This document shows, one piece after another, positions 1 to 7,952 of a DNA stretch of 64,000 nucleotides. Origin of the DNA: CAVUXJ01 sp963814975 (lineage in GTDB: Bacteria > Acidobacteriota > Vicinamibacteria > Vicinamibacterales > CAVVIG01); assembly GCA_963814975.1 (NCBI GenBank), contig CAWFFB010000013.1, positions 62,001 to 126,000 of the forward strand, given 5' to 3'. A program made the translations under genes and the position numbers. The notes beneath the pieces are model-generated. The model searched no databases and was not told the origin of the DNA. It saw nothing but the letters and a program-made list of their open reading frames with translations. The number at the start of each line of letters is the position of its first letter. The stretch's first letter is position 1.

Positions 1-21
1 TGCGGCGAGCAGACTGAGTGA

Positions 22-297
22 CTAGATCGCGGGTAGCATGCCAGATTCGCGTGGTGTTCGTTTTTTGCGCGTCGGCGCTACCACCGCAACCTCAATCAGC
101 TTCAGAACTCCCGTTAAATGGCAATACTTAAAAGATCCCTCACATTGCTGACAATAAAAGTAATCCCAGCGTTGAGAAGCGTCCCGGTTGCTGACGAGAC
201 TAATCTTATAAATCAGTTGCTTTACGCAGAAAGGGCACAAGAGACGGAGACGTGGTGACTCTGAACGCGCGCTGAAGACCGGGCGGGTGTTAGGCAT
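22..297 (-). CDS. small zinc-ribbon-like protein (91 aa)
   Basis: The protein has two Cys pairs, CPFC near residue 21 and CQQC near residue 50, separated by a conserved RWDYFYC segment, which is the layout of a treble-clef or zinc-ribbon fold. A paralogue with the same skeleton (LLCPxC, then RWDYxxCxxC, then YxxxT) lies at 45075-45314 on the other strand. That independent copy is the main reason to believe this is a real gene. The tail is basic (TRKKRTPRES). I see no catalytic motif. The likely role is zinc-dependent binding of nucleic acid or protein, which is inference. It starts with ATG and lies upstream of no obvious operon partner. Confidence 0.6.
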   Translation of the reverse strand: MPNTRPVFSARSESPRLRLLCPFCVKQLIYKISLVSNRDASQRWDYFYCQQCEGSFKYCHLTGVLKLIEVAVVAPTRKKRTPRESGMLPAI

Positions 298-385
298 GAC
301 ATCCTATGGACCACCGGCAATGGGGTTTTTGAAGACGCAGTTGCCCGGTGTAAGCGACGGCTGTCGCTTCTATGAAGGTCGAAAC

Positions 386-694
386 TTATCTTGAGATGTA
401 GTTGAATCCATTCCTCACCGAAGCCGGCTGTTTTCGGGCGATTGTCTTCGCCGGGACGTGGGATCCATCCGATGACCGTGCATAGACGCCGTCCGAATCG
501 ACAGTCAGAAACTGATTCTTCACCAGTGAGTCCAGGACCAGCTGGCAAATTGTCCCCTCGATGCCACAGAGGCGTTGCACTTGCGCGGACTTGAGCCGTA
601 AGCCCGGCATCTCCAGGTATTCCGATCGCAGCCGATCGATCACGTCTTCCATGCTTCTCATTATGTCTGTCCAATAGTCGGCGCTGGCGCCCAA
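386..694 (-). CDS. hypothetical 102-aa protein, winged-helix-like core
   Basis: The middle of the protein (about residues 30-75) reads as helix, helix, then beta hairpin: LKSAQVQRLCGIEGTICQ followed by VLDSLVKNQFLTVDSDGVY. This is the amphipathic pattern of a small winged-helix fold in which a Cys-containing recognition-like helix precedes a wing. The protein is standalone, with no effector domain. It probably acts as a small DNA-binding or adaptor protein, which is inference from the pattern alone. An imperfect palindrome related to the perfect one at 1679-1700 lies about 120 bp upstream of its start (812-829), suggesting shared control with the receiver gene at 1097-1471. I cannot name a family. 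Confidence 0.55.
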   Translation of the reverse strand: MGASADYWTDIMRSMEDVIDRLRSEYLEMPGLRLKSAQVQRLCGIEGTICQLVLDSLVKNQFLTVDSDGVYARSSDGSHVPAKTIARKQPASVRNGFNYISR

Positions 695-1096
695 GATTGG
701 CGTTCGGCGTGTATCTACTCGTCAGATTCGGGGTATCGCTGAGGACACGACGGCTGCCACTCCGCATTCTTCGCCAGCGCACGCATCATATTAGGCAGGA
801 ATGAAATGGTCTGTCGGGTAGCTTACCGATGTAGCCACGATTATCAAGATGACGACGATTTCATGCGGACGCCTTGACCAGGCGATTTCCAGAATGGGTT
901 TAGTGCGCACGAGCCCGCCACGCGGCGGTAATCGCCGAACGGTGGTGGCACCTGTCGTCTACCTCATCCGTATACGTCGTTTGCGGTTCACAGAGTGGGA
1001 TGCGTAGTGGATACGATACGGCGTAGATTTCGGCACTGACGCAAGCGTAAATTATTTGCTAGCCGCGCCGATGGCGGTGGCGTGCCTTTCCCCGTT
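695..1096. other. intergenic stretch with imperfect palindrome
   Basis: I see no convincing gene here. At 812-829 is TGTCGGGTAGCTTACCGA, an imperfect palindrome sharing the TGTCGGGTAGC half with the perfect inverted repeat at 1679-1700. It lies upstream of the 386-694 gene and may bind the same regulator. Confidence 0.35.
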
Positions 1097-1471
1097 TCAC
1101 CCCAGCAATGCGCGGGTCGCGTACGGGCGCAATCGCTTCTCGACAAGTGCCAGCAGCGATTCTGATGTGAAGGGCTTGAGCAGAAACATCGCCCCGAACT
1201 GCCGGGCCTGAGCTTCAATAACAGGATCGGCAAATGCCGTTATCGCAATGGTAGGCATGAACCGTCGACTCGTGGCGATCAGTTGGAGCCCGTTCGCAGC
1301 GCCGAGTCGCACGTCAGCGATCAGAAGGTCCACCGAGGTCTCTTCGAGCACCTGCATGCCAGCCTTGACGCCATCAGCTACCACGACACCATAGCCAGCC
1401 CTTTGAAGCAGCGTTGAAAGGAATGTGCGCATCGACTCGTCGTCATCCACGATGAGAATGGTGTTGTGCAT
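1097..1471 (-). CDS. single-domain response regulator (CheY-like receiver)
   Basis: The whole protein is one receiver domain: ILIVDDDES supplies the acidic pocket, DLLIADVRLG carries the phosphoacceptor Asp, ITAF gives the conserved Thr position, and FLLKPF the conserved Lys. There is no output domain, so it would act by binding a partner protein after phosphorylation by a histidine kinase; no kinase is adjacent. ATG at 1471 is chosen because MHNTILIVDDD begins directly at the fold; a GTG nine bases upstream is an alternative. A sigma-54-type promoter (1596-1611) and a perfect palindrome (1679-1700) lie upstream on the same strand. Confidence 0.85.
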   Translation of the reverse strand: MHNTILIVDDDESMRTFLSTLLQRAGYGVVVADGVKAGMQVLEETSVDLLIADVRLGAANGLQLIATSRRFMPTIAITAFADPVIEAQARQFGAMFLLKPFTSESLLALVEKRLRPYATRALLG

Positions 1472-1595
1472 GCCTCCCACCCCCTTTTGCTGGGCTCATC
1501 AGGTTGCAGCATGGGGTCAGCGTCTCGTCGACCTCAAAGGTCTCACTCACCTGGGCTGTTGATCGCCCGCCGGGGTGCGCTTGAACGTCTGATAA

Positions 1596-1611
1596 TGCAC
1601 CCTTGGAGCCA
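1596..1611 (-). promoter_or_regulatory. candidate sigma-54 (-24/-12) promoter
   Basis: Read on the minus strand this is TGGCTCCAAGGGTGCA. The invariant GG and GC are exactly 10 bases apart, as required for sigma-54 promoters (consensus TGGCACG-N4-TTGCA), with TGGC and TGCA matching. It lies about 125 bp upstream of the receiver gene start and about 70-100 bp downstream of the palindrome at 1679-1700, the usual spacing between a sigma-54 promoter and an activator site. Confidence 0.5.
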
Positions 1612-1678
1612 CCATTTGGGCTGGAATCATTGAGAATATCAGCATCTGGCTGGGGTATGTGCCGTGTAAGAACGTAAC

Positions 1679-1700
1679 ATCTGTCGGGTAGCCGACAGAT
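1679..1700. promoter_or_regulatory. perfect palindrome, candidate activator site
   Basis: The 9-bp arms ATCTGTCGG and CCGACAGAT flank a 4-base centre (GTAG). The spacing from the sigma-54-type promoter at 1596-1611 suits an upstream activator sequence. A related site, TGTCAGGTACGTGACA, precedes the PEP-CTERM gene (26660-26675). Confidence 0.5.
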
Positions 1701-1839
1701 CACCGCCGAACGAGGCGGCATAACGCGAGGTCTAGAGCACCAGCAGCCCAATGAACAGGAGGCTCCAGGGTCCACCTCGGCGCGAGCCGAAGACCGCACG
1801 TTCAGCAATGGCCGCTGTGACATGGACGTGGCCGCTGAC

Positions 1840-2330
1840 CAATCCTCCCCACGTCAAGAGGAGGACGATCGAGCTGCCGAGCGACCTCATGCTGAGCAGC
1901 TCCTGAAACTCGCTGAAGCGAGCGGAGACCTCTTCCACACTGCCGGTGAGGGTGGGGGATCACCACGAGACGTATCCCGTCCATAGTGGTGATTTCAGCA
2001 GGTGGTTGCTCAAGGCATTCTATGAGGGTACATCGGACCCCGCCCAGCCACGAGACTATCTCCAGCACACGAACACGCTCGAAGCCAGGGCACAGATCGA
2101 TGGACCCCAGTGCGACGTGTTCTTGCGCGTGGGCGCCGCACCCGATGCCATTTGGATTGACTTGGGAGATTCGACGTGGAAGGCAGTCAGGATCGACAAT
2201 CAAGGCTGGGCAGTCACAGTCCCGCCCCCGTCCATCCGTTTTCACCGAATGCGCGGGATGGATGCCCTACCGATACCCCTCGGTGTCGGATCGATCAAAC
2301 AGTTGCGGGCATTCCTGAACCTCCCCTCAG
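1840..2330 (+). pseudogene. phage/plasmid-type primase-helicase N-terminal remnant, frameshifted
   Basis: Two frames together spell the N-terminal region typical of mobile-element primase/ATPase proteins: LLKLAEASGDLFHT (1900-1941), then after a shift near 1945 VRVGDHHETYPVHS, SRWLLKAFYEG, PDAIWIDLGD, WKAVRIDNQGW and MDALPIPLG. These blocks normally precede a P-loop ATPase domain that begins with a phrase like LRxFLN; here the match stops at FLNL (about 2325) and no Walker motif follows. The gene is therefore both frameshifted and truncated. Its presence supports a mobile-element origin for this end of the window. Family assignment is from remembered sequence patterns. Confidence 0.6.
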
Positions 2331-2712
2331 ACCTTGCACGGCCTCATTCCCAAGTGCTGCGTTTCAGGCCGACATGGGCACGCCCAGTTGGGGGCATGTA
2401 TCGAAGTGGATGGGTCGCAATCGGGAGTATGGTCATACACTGTCATATACAGTGCACTATGAGACATATAGTGTCCTGTTGTGGGAATGCTTTCTAAGTC
2501 GCAGTGTCTAGGACCCTTAGGCGGGGAACCTTCAGGACCCGTGTGACGATATGGGACATATACCAAAGTTGTTAGATTCGTGCGAGCTAGTAAAGTCTTT
2601 GTAGCCAATAACTTACAAAGTGTTCTTGGTGGGCCGAGACTTTGCGATGACATCTGGCGTTGCGCGCCACCGCCATGCCGGCGATGACAGCGGCCAAGGA
2701 GCTTCCAATACG
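2331..2712. other. upstream region of the sigma-54 activator
   Basis: I find no gene. Two abutting inverted repeats (2438-2473) are described separately. GACATATA occurs both in the second repeat and near 2553-2560. Confidence 0.4.
2438..2473. promoter_or_regulatory. two abutting inverted repeats, operator-like
   Basis: CACTGTcatatACAGTG (2438-2454) is followed without a gap by a second repeat with arms CACTAT and ATAGTG and a 7-base centre (2455-2473). Both arms of both repeats start or end with CACT/AGTG, suggesting two sites for one dimeric regulator upstream of the activator gene at 2713. Confidence 0.4.
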
Positions 2713-3957
2713 ATGTCTTCGGCTTCGACACTGTTTTCCACCCGCCTCAAAAAAGGGCTCGATGCTCCAGTCATCGTGATCGCTAACACGCAGATGCGCG
2801 AGCTGCTGCGGGTGGCCGAACAAGCCGCCGCGAGTGATGCGAAGGTCCTCCTTACCGGCGAAAGCGGCACCGGGAAGGATCTGATCGCCCGGCACATCCA
2901 TGTCCACTCGACGCGCCGCAGCGGCGAGTACGTCGCGGTCAACTGCGCGGGGCTGACCGAATCGCTGCTCGAGTCGGAGCTATTCGGGCATGTGAAGGGC
3001 AGCTTCACGGGCGCCTACCGTGACAAAGTCGGGATGCTGCAGCGGGCGCACGGCGGCACCCTGTTCCTCGATGAAGTGGGGGAAATGAGCCTGCGGATGC
3101 AAGCGTTGCTGTTACGGTTTCTCGAGAGCGGCGAAATTCAGGCGGTCGGCTCGGAGACCAGCCGAGCGACGGTGAACGTGCGCGTGATTGCGGCGACCAA
3201 TCGCAATTTGTCGGAGATGGTCAGCGCCGGGCAGTTTCGAGCCGATCTGCTGTACCGGCTGCGCGTCATTCATCTCCACGTGCCGCCCCTGCGCGATCGG
3301 AAGGATGAGGTCAGGCCACTCGCGCTCGCGTTCATCAAGAAGTTCGGCCGGGAGGTCACCGTCAGCGACGAGGTGTGGGAGGCGTTTGAGCGGTACCGGT
3401 GGCCCGGCAATGTGCGGGAGCTGCAAAATGTCATCGAGCAGATCGTCTCCCTGGCACGATCTGACCAGCCGGTGGGCCTGTCACAGGTTCCCCTCGCCGT
3501 GCGAAGCGTGACACAGACGCTTATGCCGAGCCGAGAGCGGCGTCGGCAAGTGTCCGACGAGCTGTATGAGGCGTTAGTGAGCGGGGACTACACGTTCTGG
3601 GACCATATCCATCCGTTGTTTCTCAGCCGCGATATGACCCGCCACGACATGCGGGAGCTGGTGCGGCGCGGGCTCAGCGTCACACGCGGCAACTATCGAG
3701 GTCTGTTGGATCTGTTTCGGATACCGTCACACGACTACAAGCGGTTTATGAATTTCCTGACCACCCATCAAACCGGCGCCGATTACCGCGAGTTCCGAAG
3801 CCCGACCACGGAATGGGTGGCGAGCGCCAACCGCGTCCGCACGTTGCTTCCGCCAATCGTCCATGTGAATGCACCGGCCATTGAGGGTACGGTCCCCAAT
3901 GCGCTCATCGCCGCTGATCCGCCGTGCACCCCGTTGCCGCTGGAGTATGCGTGCTGA
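2713..3957 (+). CDS. sigma-54-dependent transcriptional activator (AAA+), no receiver
   Basis: This is a bacterial enhancer-binding protein of about 414 aa. Walker A GESGTGKD is at about residues 49-56, the sigma-54 contact loop is GSFTGA (a common variant of GAFTGA), Walker B is TLFLDEVGE, and the arginine region reads FRADLLYRLRVI. There is no N-terminal receiver or other sensory domain. The C-terminal third carries no typical Fis-type helix-turn-helix; instead there is a charged helical domain (YTFWDHIHPLF, RRGLSVTRGNYRGLLDLF, DYKRFMNFL) that may replace it. ATG 2713 is preferred over the GTG at 2620 because AAGGAG lies 11 bases upstream. It should hydrolyse ATP to open sigma-54 promoters such as that at 1596-1611. 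Its stop overlaps the start of the next gene. Confidence 0.85.
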   Translation: MSSASTLFSTRLKKGLDAPVIVIANTQMRELLRVAEQAAASDAKVLLTGESGTGKDLIARHIHVHSTRRSGEYVAVNCAGLTESLLESELFGHVKGSFTGAYRDKVGMLQRAHGGTLFLDEVGEMSLRMQALLLRFLESGEIQAVGSETSRATVNVRVIAATNRNLSEMVSAGQFRADLLYRLRVIHLHVPPLRDRKDEVRPLALAFIKKFGREVTVSDEVWEAFERYRWPGNVRELQNVIEQIVSLARSDQPVGLSQVPLAVRSVTQTLMPSRERRRQVSDELYEALVSGDYTFWDHIHPLFLSRDMTRHDMRELVRRGLSVTRGNYRGLLDLFRIPSHDYKRFMNFLTTHQTGADYREFRSPTTEWVASANRVRTLLPPIVHVNAPAIEGTVPNALIAADPPCTPLPLEYAC

Positions 3958-4838
3958 ACACCCCCTACCAGCGGCGATACACGCGGGTCCCCGGTCCCTT
4001 TGAAGGGGCCTGGATTGGGTACCTGAACACCCCTGTCCGCATCGACGATCTGAGTGAAGCTGGGTGCTTCGTCAATGCGCTGCAGAAGTTACGTCGCGTC
4101 GGTCGACCGCTCGTCTTGAAAATTGATGTGCCAGACGAAGGGTGGATCAGCCTGAACGCTCAAGTGATGTACGGCACACCGGAATCGGGCTTCGCGGTGT
4201 CCTTCGTGGACGTGCCGGCTGACGTGGCCGACCGGCTCCGACGGGGCCTCTTGCGGTTACGGGGCCTGTTGCCGGACTCTCAGACGGATCAGGCGATGAG
4301 GCTCCCGGCGTGTCCGCGCTGTCACGGGACATCCGTGAAGCCACTCGGGATGGCGGGGTCCAACCTCCCCTGGTTTACGTGTGCGGCGTGCGATGCCGTG
4401 TGGGCGGCGCGCGACCCAACGCTCGATCAGGAAGCGTCGAGCGCCGATGTCCCCACCTTAGTGAATCAACATCCCGGTACCAAACAGATCCTCATCGCGG
4501 ACGACGATGGAGGCGTGTTGACGCTGCTGACAAGAATCCTTGCAGGCTACCGCGTCCTCACCGCCCGCGATGTCGCGGAAGCGTGGACCTTGGGGAGCAC
4601 CACGTTCGTTGATCTGTTGATCACGGACTATCTGATGCCCGATGGCACCGGCGAGGAGCTGATCACGCGGCTGCGCGAGACGCACCCGGCGCTCAAGGTC
4701 CTGATCCTAACGGGTCACGGAGCCATGCTGGATGACGAGGGTTTCGGCTGGTGGACGCATGAGCGGCATTTAGTTAAACCCTGCCGGCTGGATGATCTAC
4801 GAGCAGCGGTCACGGATCTGATTGGGCCACCCTGCTGA
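3951..4838 (+). CDS. PilZ / zinc-ribbon / receiver fusion protein
   Basis: Three modules are visible. The N-terminal PilZ domain has QRRYTRVPG (the RxxxR arm of the cyclic-di-GMP site) and DDLSEAGCF (the D/NxSxxG motif). A zinc ribbon follows, with CPRC and, about 25 residues later, CAAC. The C-terminal receiver has ILIADDDGG, LLITDYLMPDG with the acceptor Asp, and LVKPC. GTG 3951 is chosen because GGAG sits five bases upstream and the codon overlaps the stop of the sigma-54 activator, implying translational coupling. The protein could link cyclic-di-GMP and phosphorylation to the activator next door; this is inference. PilZ with a C-terminal receiver and a central zinc ribbon is an unusual order. 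Confidence 0.8.
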   Translation: MLNTPYQRRYTRVPGPFEGAWIGYLNTPVRIDDLSEAGCFVNALQKLRRVGRPLVLKIDVPDEGWISLNAQVMYGTPESGFAVSFVDVPADVADRLRRGLLRLRGLLPDSQTDQAMRLPACPRCHGTSVKPLGMAGSNLPWFTCAACDAVWAARDPTLDQEASSADVPTLVNQHPGTKQILIADDDGGVLTLLTRILAGYRVLTARDVAEAWTLGSTTFVDLLITDYLMPDGTGEELITRLRETHPALKVLILTGHGAMLDDEGFGWWTHERHLVKPCRLDDLRAAVTDLIGPPC

Positions 4839-4994
4839 CGCCGTTGGAACCTGCCACACCCTGCGGAAGGTCATCCCCAGTAAAGACAGCGCCACATGTG
4901 GTTGTGTCCTAGGTGTGCGGCTCACTGCTACCCGCGCGTTTGGTCGAGGGTACCGAACTATAACAACGGACGTTACCACCTCCGCGATAAGGGA

Positions 4995-5147
4995 TCAGGG
5001 CAAATCGTCGTTATTTTGCGCAATCCAGTGGGCAGTGACCCTGCCAAGGTCGTCAACATCGACGGGGAGCTTGGCAAGAATGAGCGCGACCCCGAGAATG
5101 CCGGCGAGCGCCGTCACGACGATGGCTATCCAGACCCAACTGCCCAT
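4995..5147 (-). CDS. small single-span membrane protein (50 aa)
   Basis: This short ORF begins MGSWVWIAIVVTALAG and continues with a hydrophobic run to about residue 24, followed by an acidic tail (PVDVDDLG, QNNDDLP). It has one clear transmembrane helix with a soluble C-terminus. There is no known domain. The clean hydrophobic/hydrophilic division on the strand opposite the flanking genes suggests a real micro-protein, but there is no paralogue in the window to confirm it. Confidence 0.4.
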   Translation of the reverse strand: MGSWVWIAIVVTALAGILGVALILAKLPVDVDDLGRVTAHWIAQNNDDLP

Positions 5148-5694
5148 TGACCTATACCAGACGCGTGTGGGACCAATTCGACTTGTGCTCTATACAGATT
5201 ATTTCAACACAGGTCGTCTTAGAGCACTGTTCCGTTTCGGACACCGAACTCCGATGAACGCCCCGCGATTCAACATGACGTTGGCGGTTTGCCGCGTCAA
5301 TAGCCCGCACTACTATGTTCCTGGGAGTGCATCAGGTTGCGCATAACGGCACTCAGATAAGGCGCGAATATTTGTCCGCCTCTCACCGATCTAGTGAGCG
5401 CCAGGACCGACGAGCCGAGTATGTCGCTGCTGGGCGCGATTGAAGACGTGAATGGTCGGCACAAAGCCAGAGTAGGTCAGAGCCACGTGACAGACCGTCG
5501 ATCTTTGCCCGCCTGACGCTGCTACCACTTCTGGCCCGCCGCAGAACTTCCCCCCGCACCAGCCAGCATCGGTCGCGTTGCGGCGCTCTGCTCAACGACT
5601 TACGGCGGTACGGCCCTTGAGTAGCAGTACCCGAAGACAGAGGAGCGCGACCTCGATTCGTTTGCCTTGTTTTTGGCAGAACGGAAGCAACTCG
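5148..5694. other. non-genic stretch upstream of P-loop-less AAA gene
   Basis: I see no supported gene. Open frames on both strands here have irregular, Arg/Ser/Pro-rich composition typical of shadows. Confidence 0.4.
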
Positions 5695-6084
5695 ATGTGG
5701 CAGGAGACGCTGACGGAACTTCGGCGGTTTGCCGATCGCTTGCCGCTCAATATTCTGATCCTGGGCGCCGTGACCTCTGAACAACGCGATGAGGCGTTGT
5801 TCGGGCTTCGCGCCGCCCACGGCCGGGACGCGTCTCATCCGCAGCGGACCATGCCGTTCACGCTGCCGCGTAACCCCACCACCATCGTCGTGATCGAGGA
5901 AGTCGCGGAATTGTCGCCCGACCATCAGCAGATGCTCCTCTGGTGGCTAGAACGGCACCGCGAGAGCATGGTGCTTTCGTTTGCACGCAACCCCGTGTTC
6001 CCGCTCGTGTCACTGGGCGTCTTGTTGGAGCAACTGTTCTACCGGCTCAACATGATTACGTTGAGCGTCGATGAAGCGGGATGA
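5695..6084 (+). CDS. P-loop-less sigma-54-AAA-like protein, copy 1
   Basis: The 129-aa protein keeps only the second half of a sigma-54 activator ATPase. TIVVIEEVAEL corresponds to Walker B/switch (compare TLFLDEVGE in the 2713 gene), LLWWLE to the following helix, VLSFARNPVFPLV to the sensor I strand, and LLEQLFYRLNMITLSV to the segment LYYRLRVIHLHV with its arginine. There is no Walker A and no GAFTGA loop, so it should neither hydrolyse ATP alone nor contact sigma-54. ATG 5695 matches the region conserved in the copy at 12642-13244; a third copy is at 41215-41745. It is convergent with a pseudo-receiver gene 50 bp away, an arrangement repeated at 12.6-14.8 kb. A decoy or regulatory subunit of a true activator is plausible. 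Confidence 0.65.
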   Translation: MWQETLTELRRFADRLPLNILILGAVTSEQRDEALFGLRAAHGRDASHPQRTMPFTLPRNPTTIVVIEEVAELSPDHQQMLLWWLERHRESMVLSFARNPVFPLVSLGVLLEQLFYRLNMITLSVDEAG

Positions 6085-6134
6085 GCGTCAGAGGGCTATG
6101 CTCGGCGGGCGAGAAGAGTTGATCGTCCGATCTG

Positions 6135-6605
6135 TCAGATTATTCGTGCTTCACTCAATGGCAAGCCGTGAAATGCCAGACGATCAGCGGACCTGCGCCC
6201 CCCGCGAAACGTCTGCCGCCGATCGTGAACGGCGAGGTTGCGCCCATCCTTCGGCGGCAGAACGGCGTCCACATAGCTGGCCAACGTATATGGCAGACAC
6301 CGCTTTGTCTCGTAGAAGGCGCCCGCACGTTGAACGTCTCGTCCCAATCCGGTATCCAGCCAGTCGGTATACACGACGGCCCGAGTCCCTCTTGCCACAA
6401 ATTGGGCGAGATACACCAAGTGAAGCCCGTTGAATGCCCCAAGACGCAGGTTCGTGACCAGAATGTCGACAGGGCTCTGCTGAAGGGCGGAACGGGCAGC
6501 GGCAAAGTCGGACACGCACCAAATGTCGGCAACATCCGAAATCGCCTGCTGAAGGAGTGATCCGAACACAGCCTCCGGCTCAACGAGTAGGACGTGGCTG
6601 AACAC
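6135..6605 (-). CDS. pseudo-receiver protein with FRGGRR tail, copy 1
   Basis: The fold is that of a receiver: VLLVEPEAVFGSLL, DILVTNLRLGAFNG, RAVVYTD, and GAFYETKR with the conserved Lys. The phosphoacceptor position is Asn (VTNLRLG) and the acidic pair is Glu-Pro, so phosphorylation is unlikely. After the domain comes a basic tail, HDRRQTFRGGRRSADR, conserved in two other copies (13265-13386 and 45661-45765). GTG 6605 is chosen because the second copy begins at the equivalent GTG. It faces the P-loop-less AAA gene at 5695. The role is probably protein or nucleic-acid binding through the basic tail, which is inference. Confidence 0.6.
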   Translation of the reverse strand: MFSHVLLVEPEAVFGSLLQQAISDVADIWCVSDFAAARSALQQSPVDILVTNLRLGAFNGLHLVYLAQFVARGTRAVVYTDWLDTGLGRDVQRAGAFYETKRCLPYTLASYVDAVLPPKDGRNLAVHDRRQTFRGGRRSADRLAFHGLPLSEARII

Positions 6606-6907
6606 CGCGATGACTGGCAGCAACACACATACCGTCAGGCCCCAACGGGCGACCCTGAGATGCGGCTTTCTTATCACGCCGTTACGGTCAGTAAAGGCCC
6701 CATATGCGAATGAAAAACGCCTATTATCATCGAGCATCGTTGGGCACGTGTGGTGCGCGCGCGGACGAAGCGTTTACGCAAAGCGGCTGTGAGGAGGACT
6801 TCTGTCGCGTTTACGTCCGACTTCGTAATTTGAGATAGTCCACCGATTCGGTAATGGGGCGGATTGGGCCGCAAACTCAGCGAACGTGCCCGTTGGGCGC
6901 GCGTGAC

Positions 6908-7315
6908 TCAACCCCTGTGTTTGCTGACCTCGGTGTCCTCCCTGTGGACGCTGTGCGACTCGCCGTCGAAATCATCATCCCGCGCGTCCCGCTGTTGTTT
7001 GAGAAGCCCGTCGATCAGCTGTGCGACGATGATCAAGGCTCGTGGTCGTCTTAGGGCGAGGATCTGAAGTTTGTCGATAATTGTCCCCATCAGCCGCGCG
7101 AGCTGCCTTTTGGGGTCCTCCTTGGGTCCCCGCTTGGAGGGTGTGACGGCTGACGACGGCGTGGGCAGCCCCATCAGTGCTTTCACAGCCGGCAACTCAC
7201 CGGGCGGCATTGGTTTCAGTGCCGCACGGGACCGAACGCGCTTGCTTGCCTTCATAAATGATCTACGGAACCTCGCAACTGGAATGGGCGGGCATCGGCT
7301 AGGCCGCACCACCAC
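6908..7315 (-). CDS. hypothetical protein of the IDKLQ type
   Basis: The C-terminal half contains a regular helical block, MGTIIDKLQILAL then RALIIVAQLIDGLLKQQ, followed by an acidic end (DARDDDFDGE). A degenerate relative with IDKLQVLTL and, in a shifted frame, RALIVIAELPDGLLKPQ occurs at 25546-25640, so the block is a repeated local family. The N-terminal half is Pro/Lys/Arg-rich and may be disordered; the start is uncertain and an internal Met near residue 36 is possible. I recognise no named domain. Confidence 0.45.
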   Translation of the reverse strand: MVVRPSRCPPIPVARFRRSFMKASKRVRSRAALKPMPPGELPAVKALMGLPTPSSAVTPSKRGPKEDPKRQLARLMGTIIDKLQILALRRPRALIIVAQLIDGLLKQQRDARDDDFDGESHSVHREDTEVSKHRG

Positions 7316-7791
7316 GCAGATGAAAAAGCGGTTTCAACACCGTCCACGTGCCGACGCGGGCGCAATGATGGAGGGGGGAGCGGTAGCTTTCTGACCCGCT
7401 ACGTCTTCATGGAGCGTGCCAGCCGTCTATCGACGTTGTGCCCTATCAGCACATCTCCTGGGCGAAGCGCCTCTGCACGAAGCATCAAATGCTGACAGGT
7501 ATGTAACGGGCAGTTCACACTTGGTCGCCGTGGAAAATGATTCTGGACTCACCCCCACTAGCCAGCGCATTCACGCCGCCGCGTTCGGGCGGCCGTGCTT
7601 CCCTCGCGTCAACAGCAATAACTGCACCGCTGTGGTTTGTCCAAAACCGCGAACTGTTCTGGCAGAACAACTGGACAATCACGGCGAAAACCCTCAAGCC
7701 TCTGACGTGTATCATCGGCGCAGCGATTTATGAGTGACAACACGGGCGCGCGATCCCCACTCGTGGTCGTTTCTGCTAACATCACCAAATC
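7316..7791. other. non-genic stretch
   Basis: Open frames on both strands overlap here without family resemblance. I see no supported gene. Confidence 0.35.
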
Positions 7792-7872
7792 ATGGACACC
7801 AACACTCTCCTCATCATCATCGTTGTAGTTCTGCTCCTTGGCGGCGGCGGATTTTTCTTCAGACGCCGATAG
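7792..7872 (+). CDS. 26-aa hydrophobic micro-protein
   Basis: The peptide is MDTNTLLIIIVVVLLLGGGG followed by FFFRRR and a stop. One membrane helix ending in a glycine run and a positive tail is a composition seen in widespread small membrane proteins. It is far shorter than usual gene-calling limits. The function is unknown. Confidence 0.5.
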   Translation: MDTNTLLIIIVVVLLLGGGGFFFRRR

Positions 7873-7952
7873 ACACACGGCATCAGCCGCCGAGCAGCGG
7901 CCTACGGCACTTAGAGGACCAGTAACACGACCTCAAAGCCAGGCGTCATAAG

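Noticed and set aside
1732..1938. 68-aa minus-strand ORF with hydrophobic segments
   Set aside because: It is antisense to the primase-like remnant, whose plus-strand frames show family resemblance.
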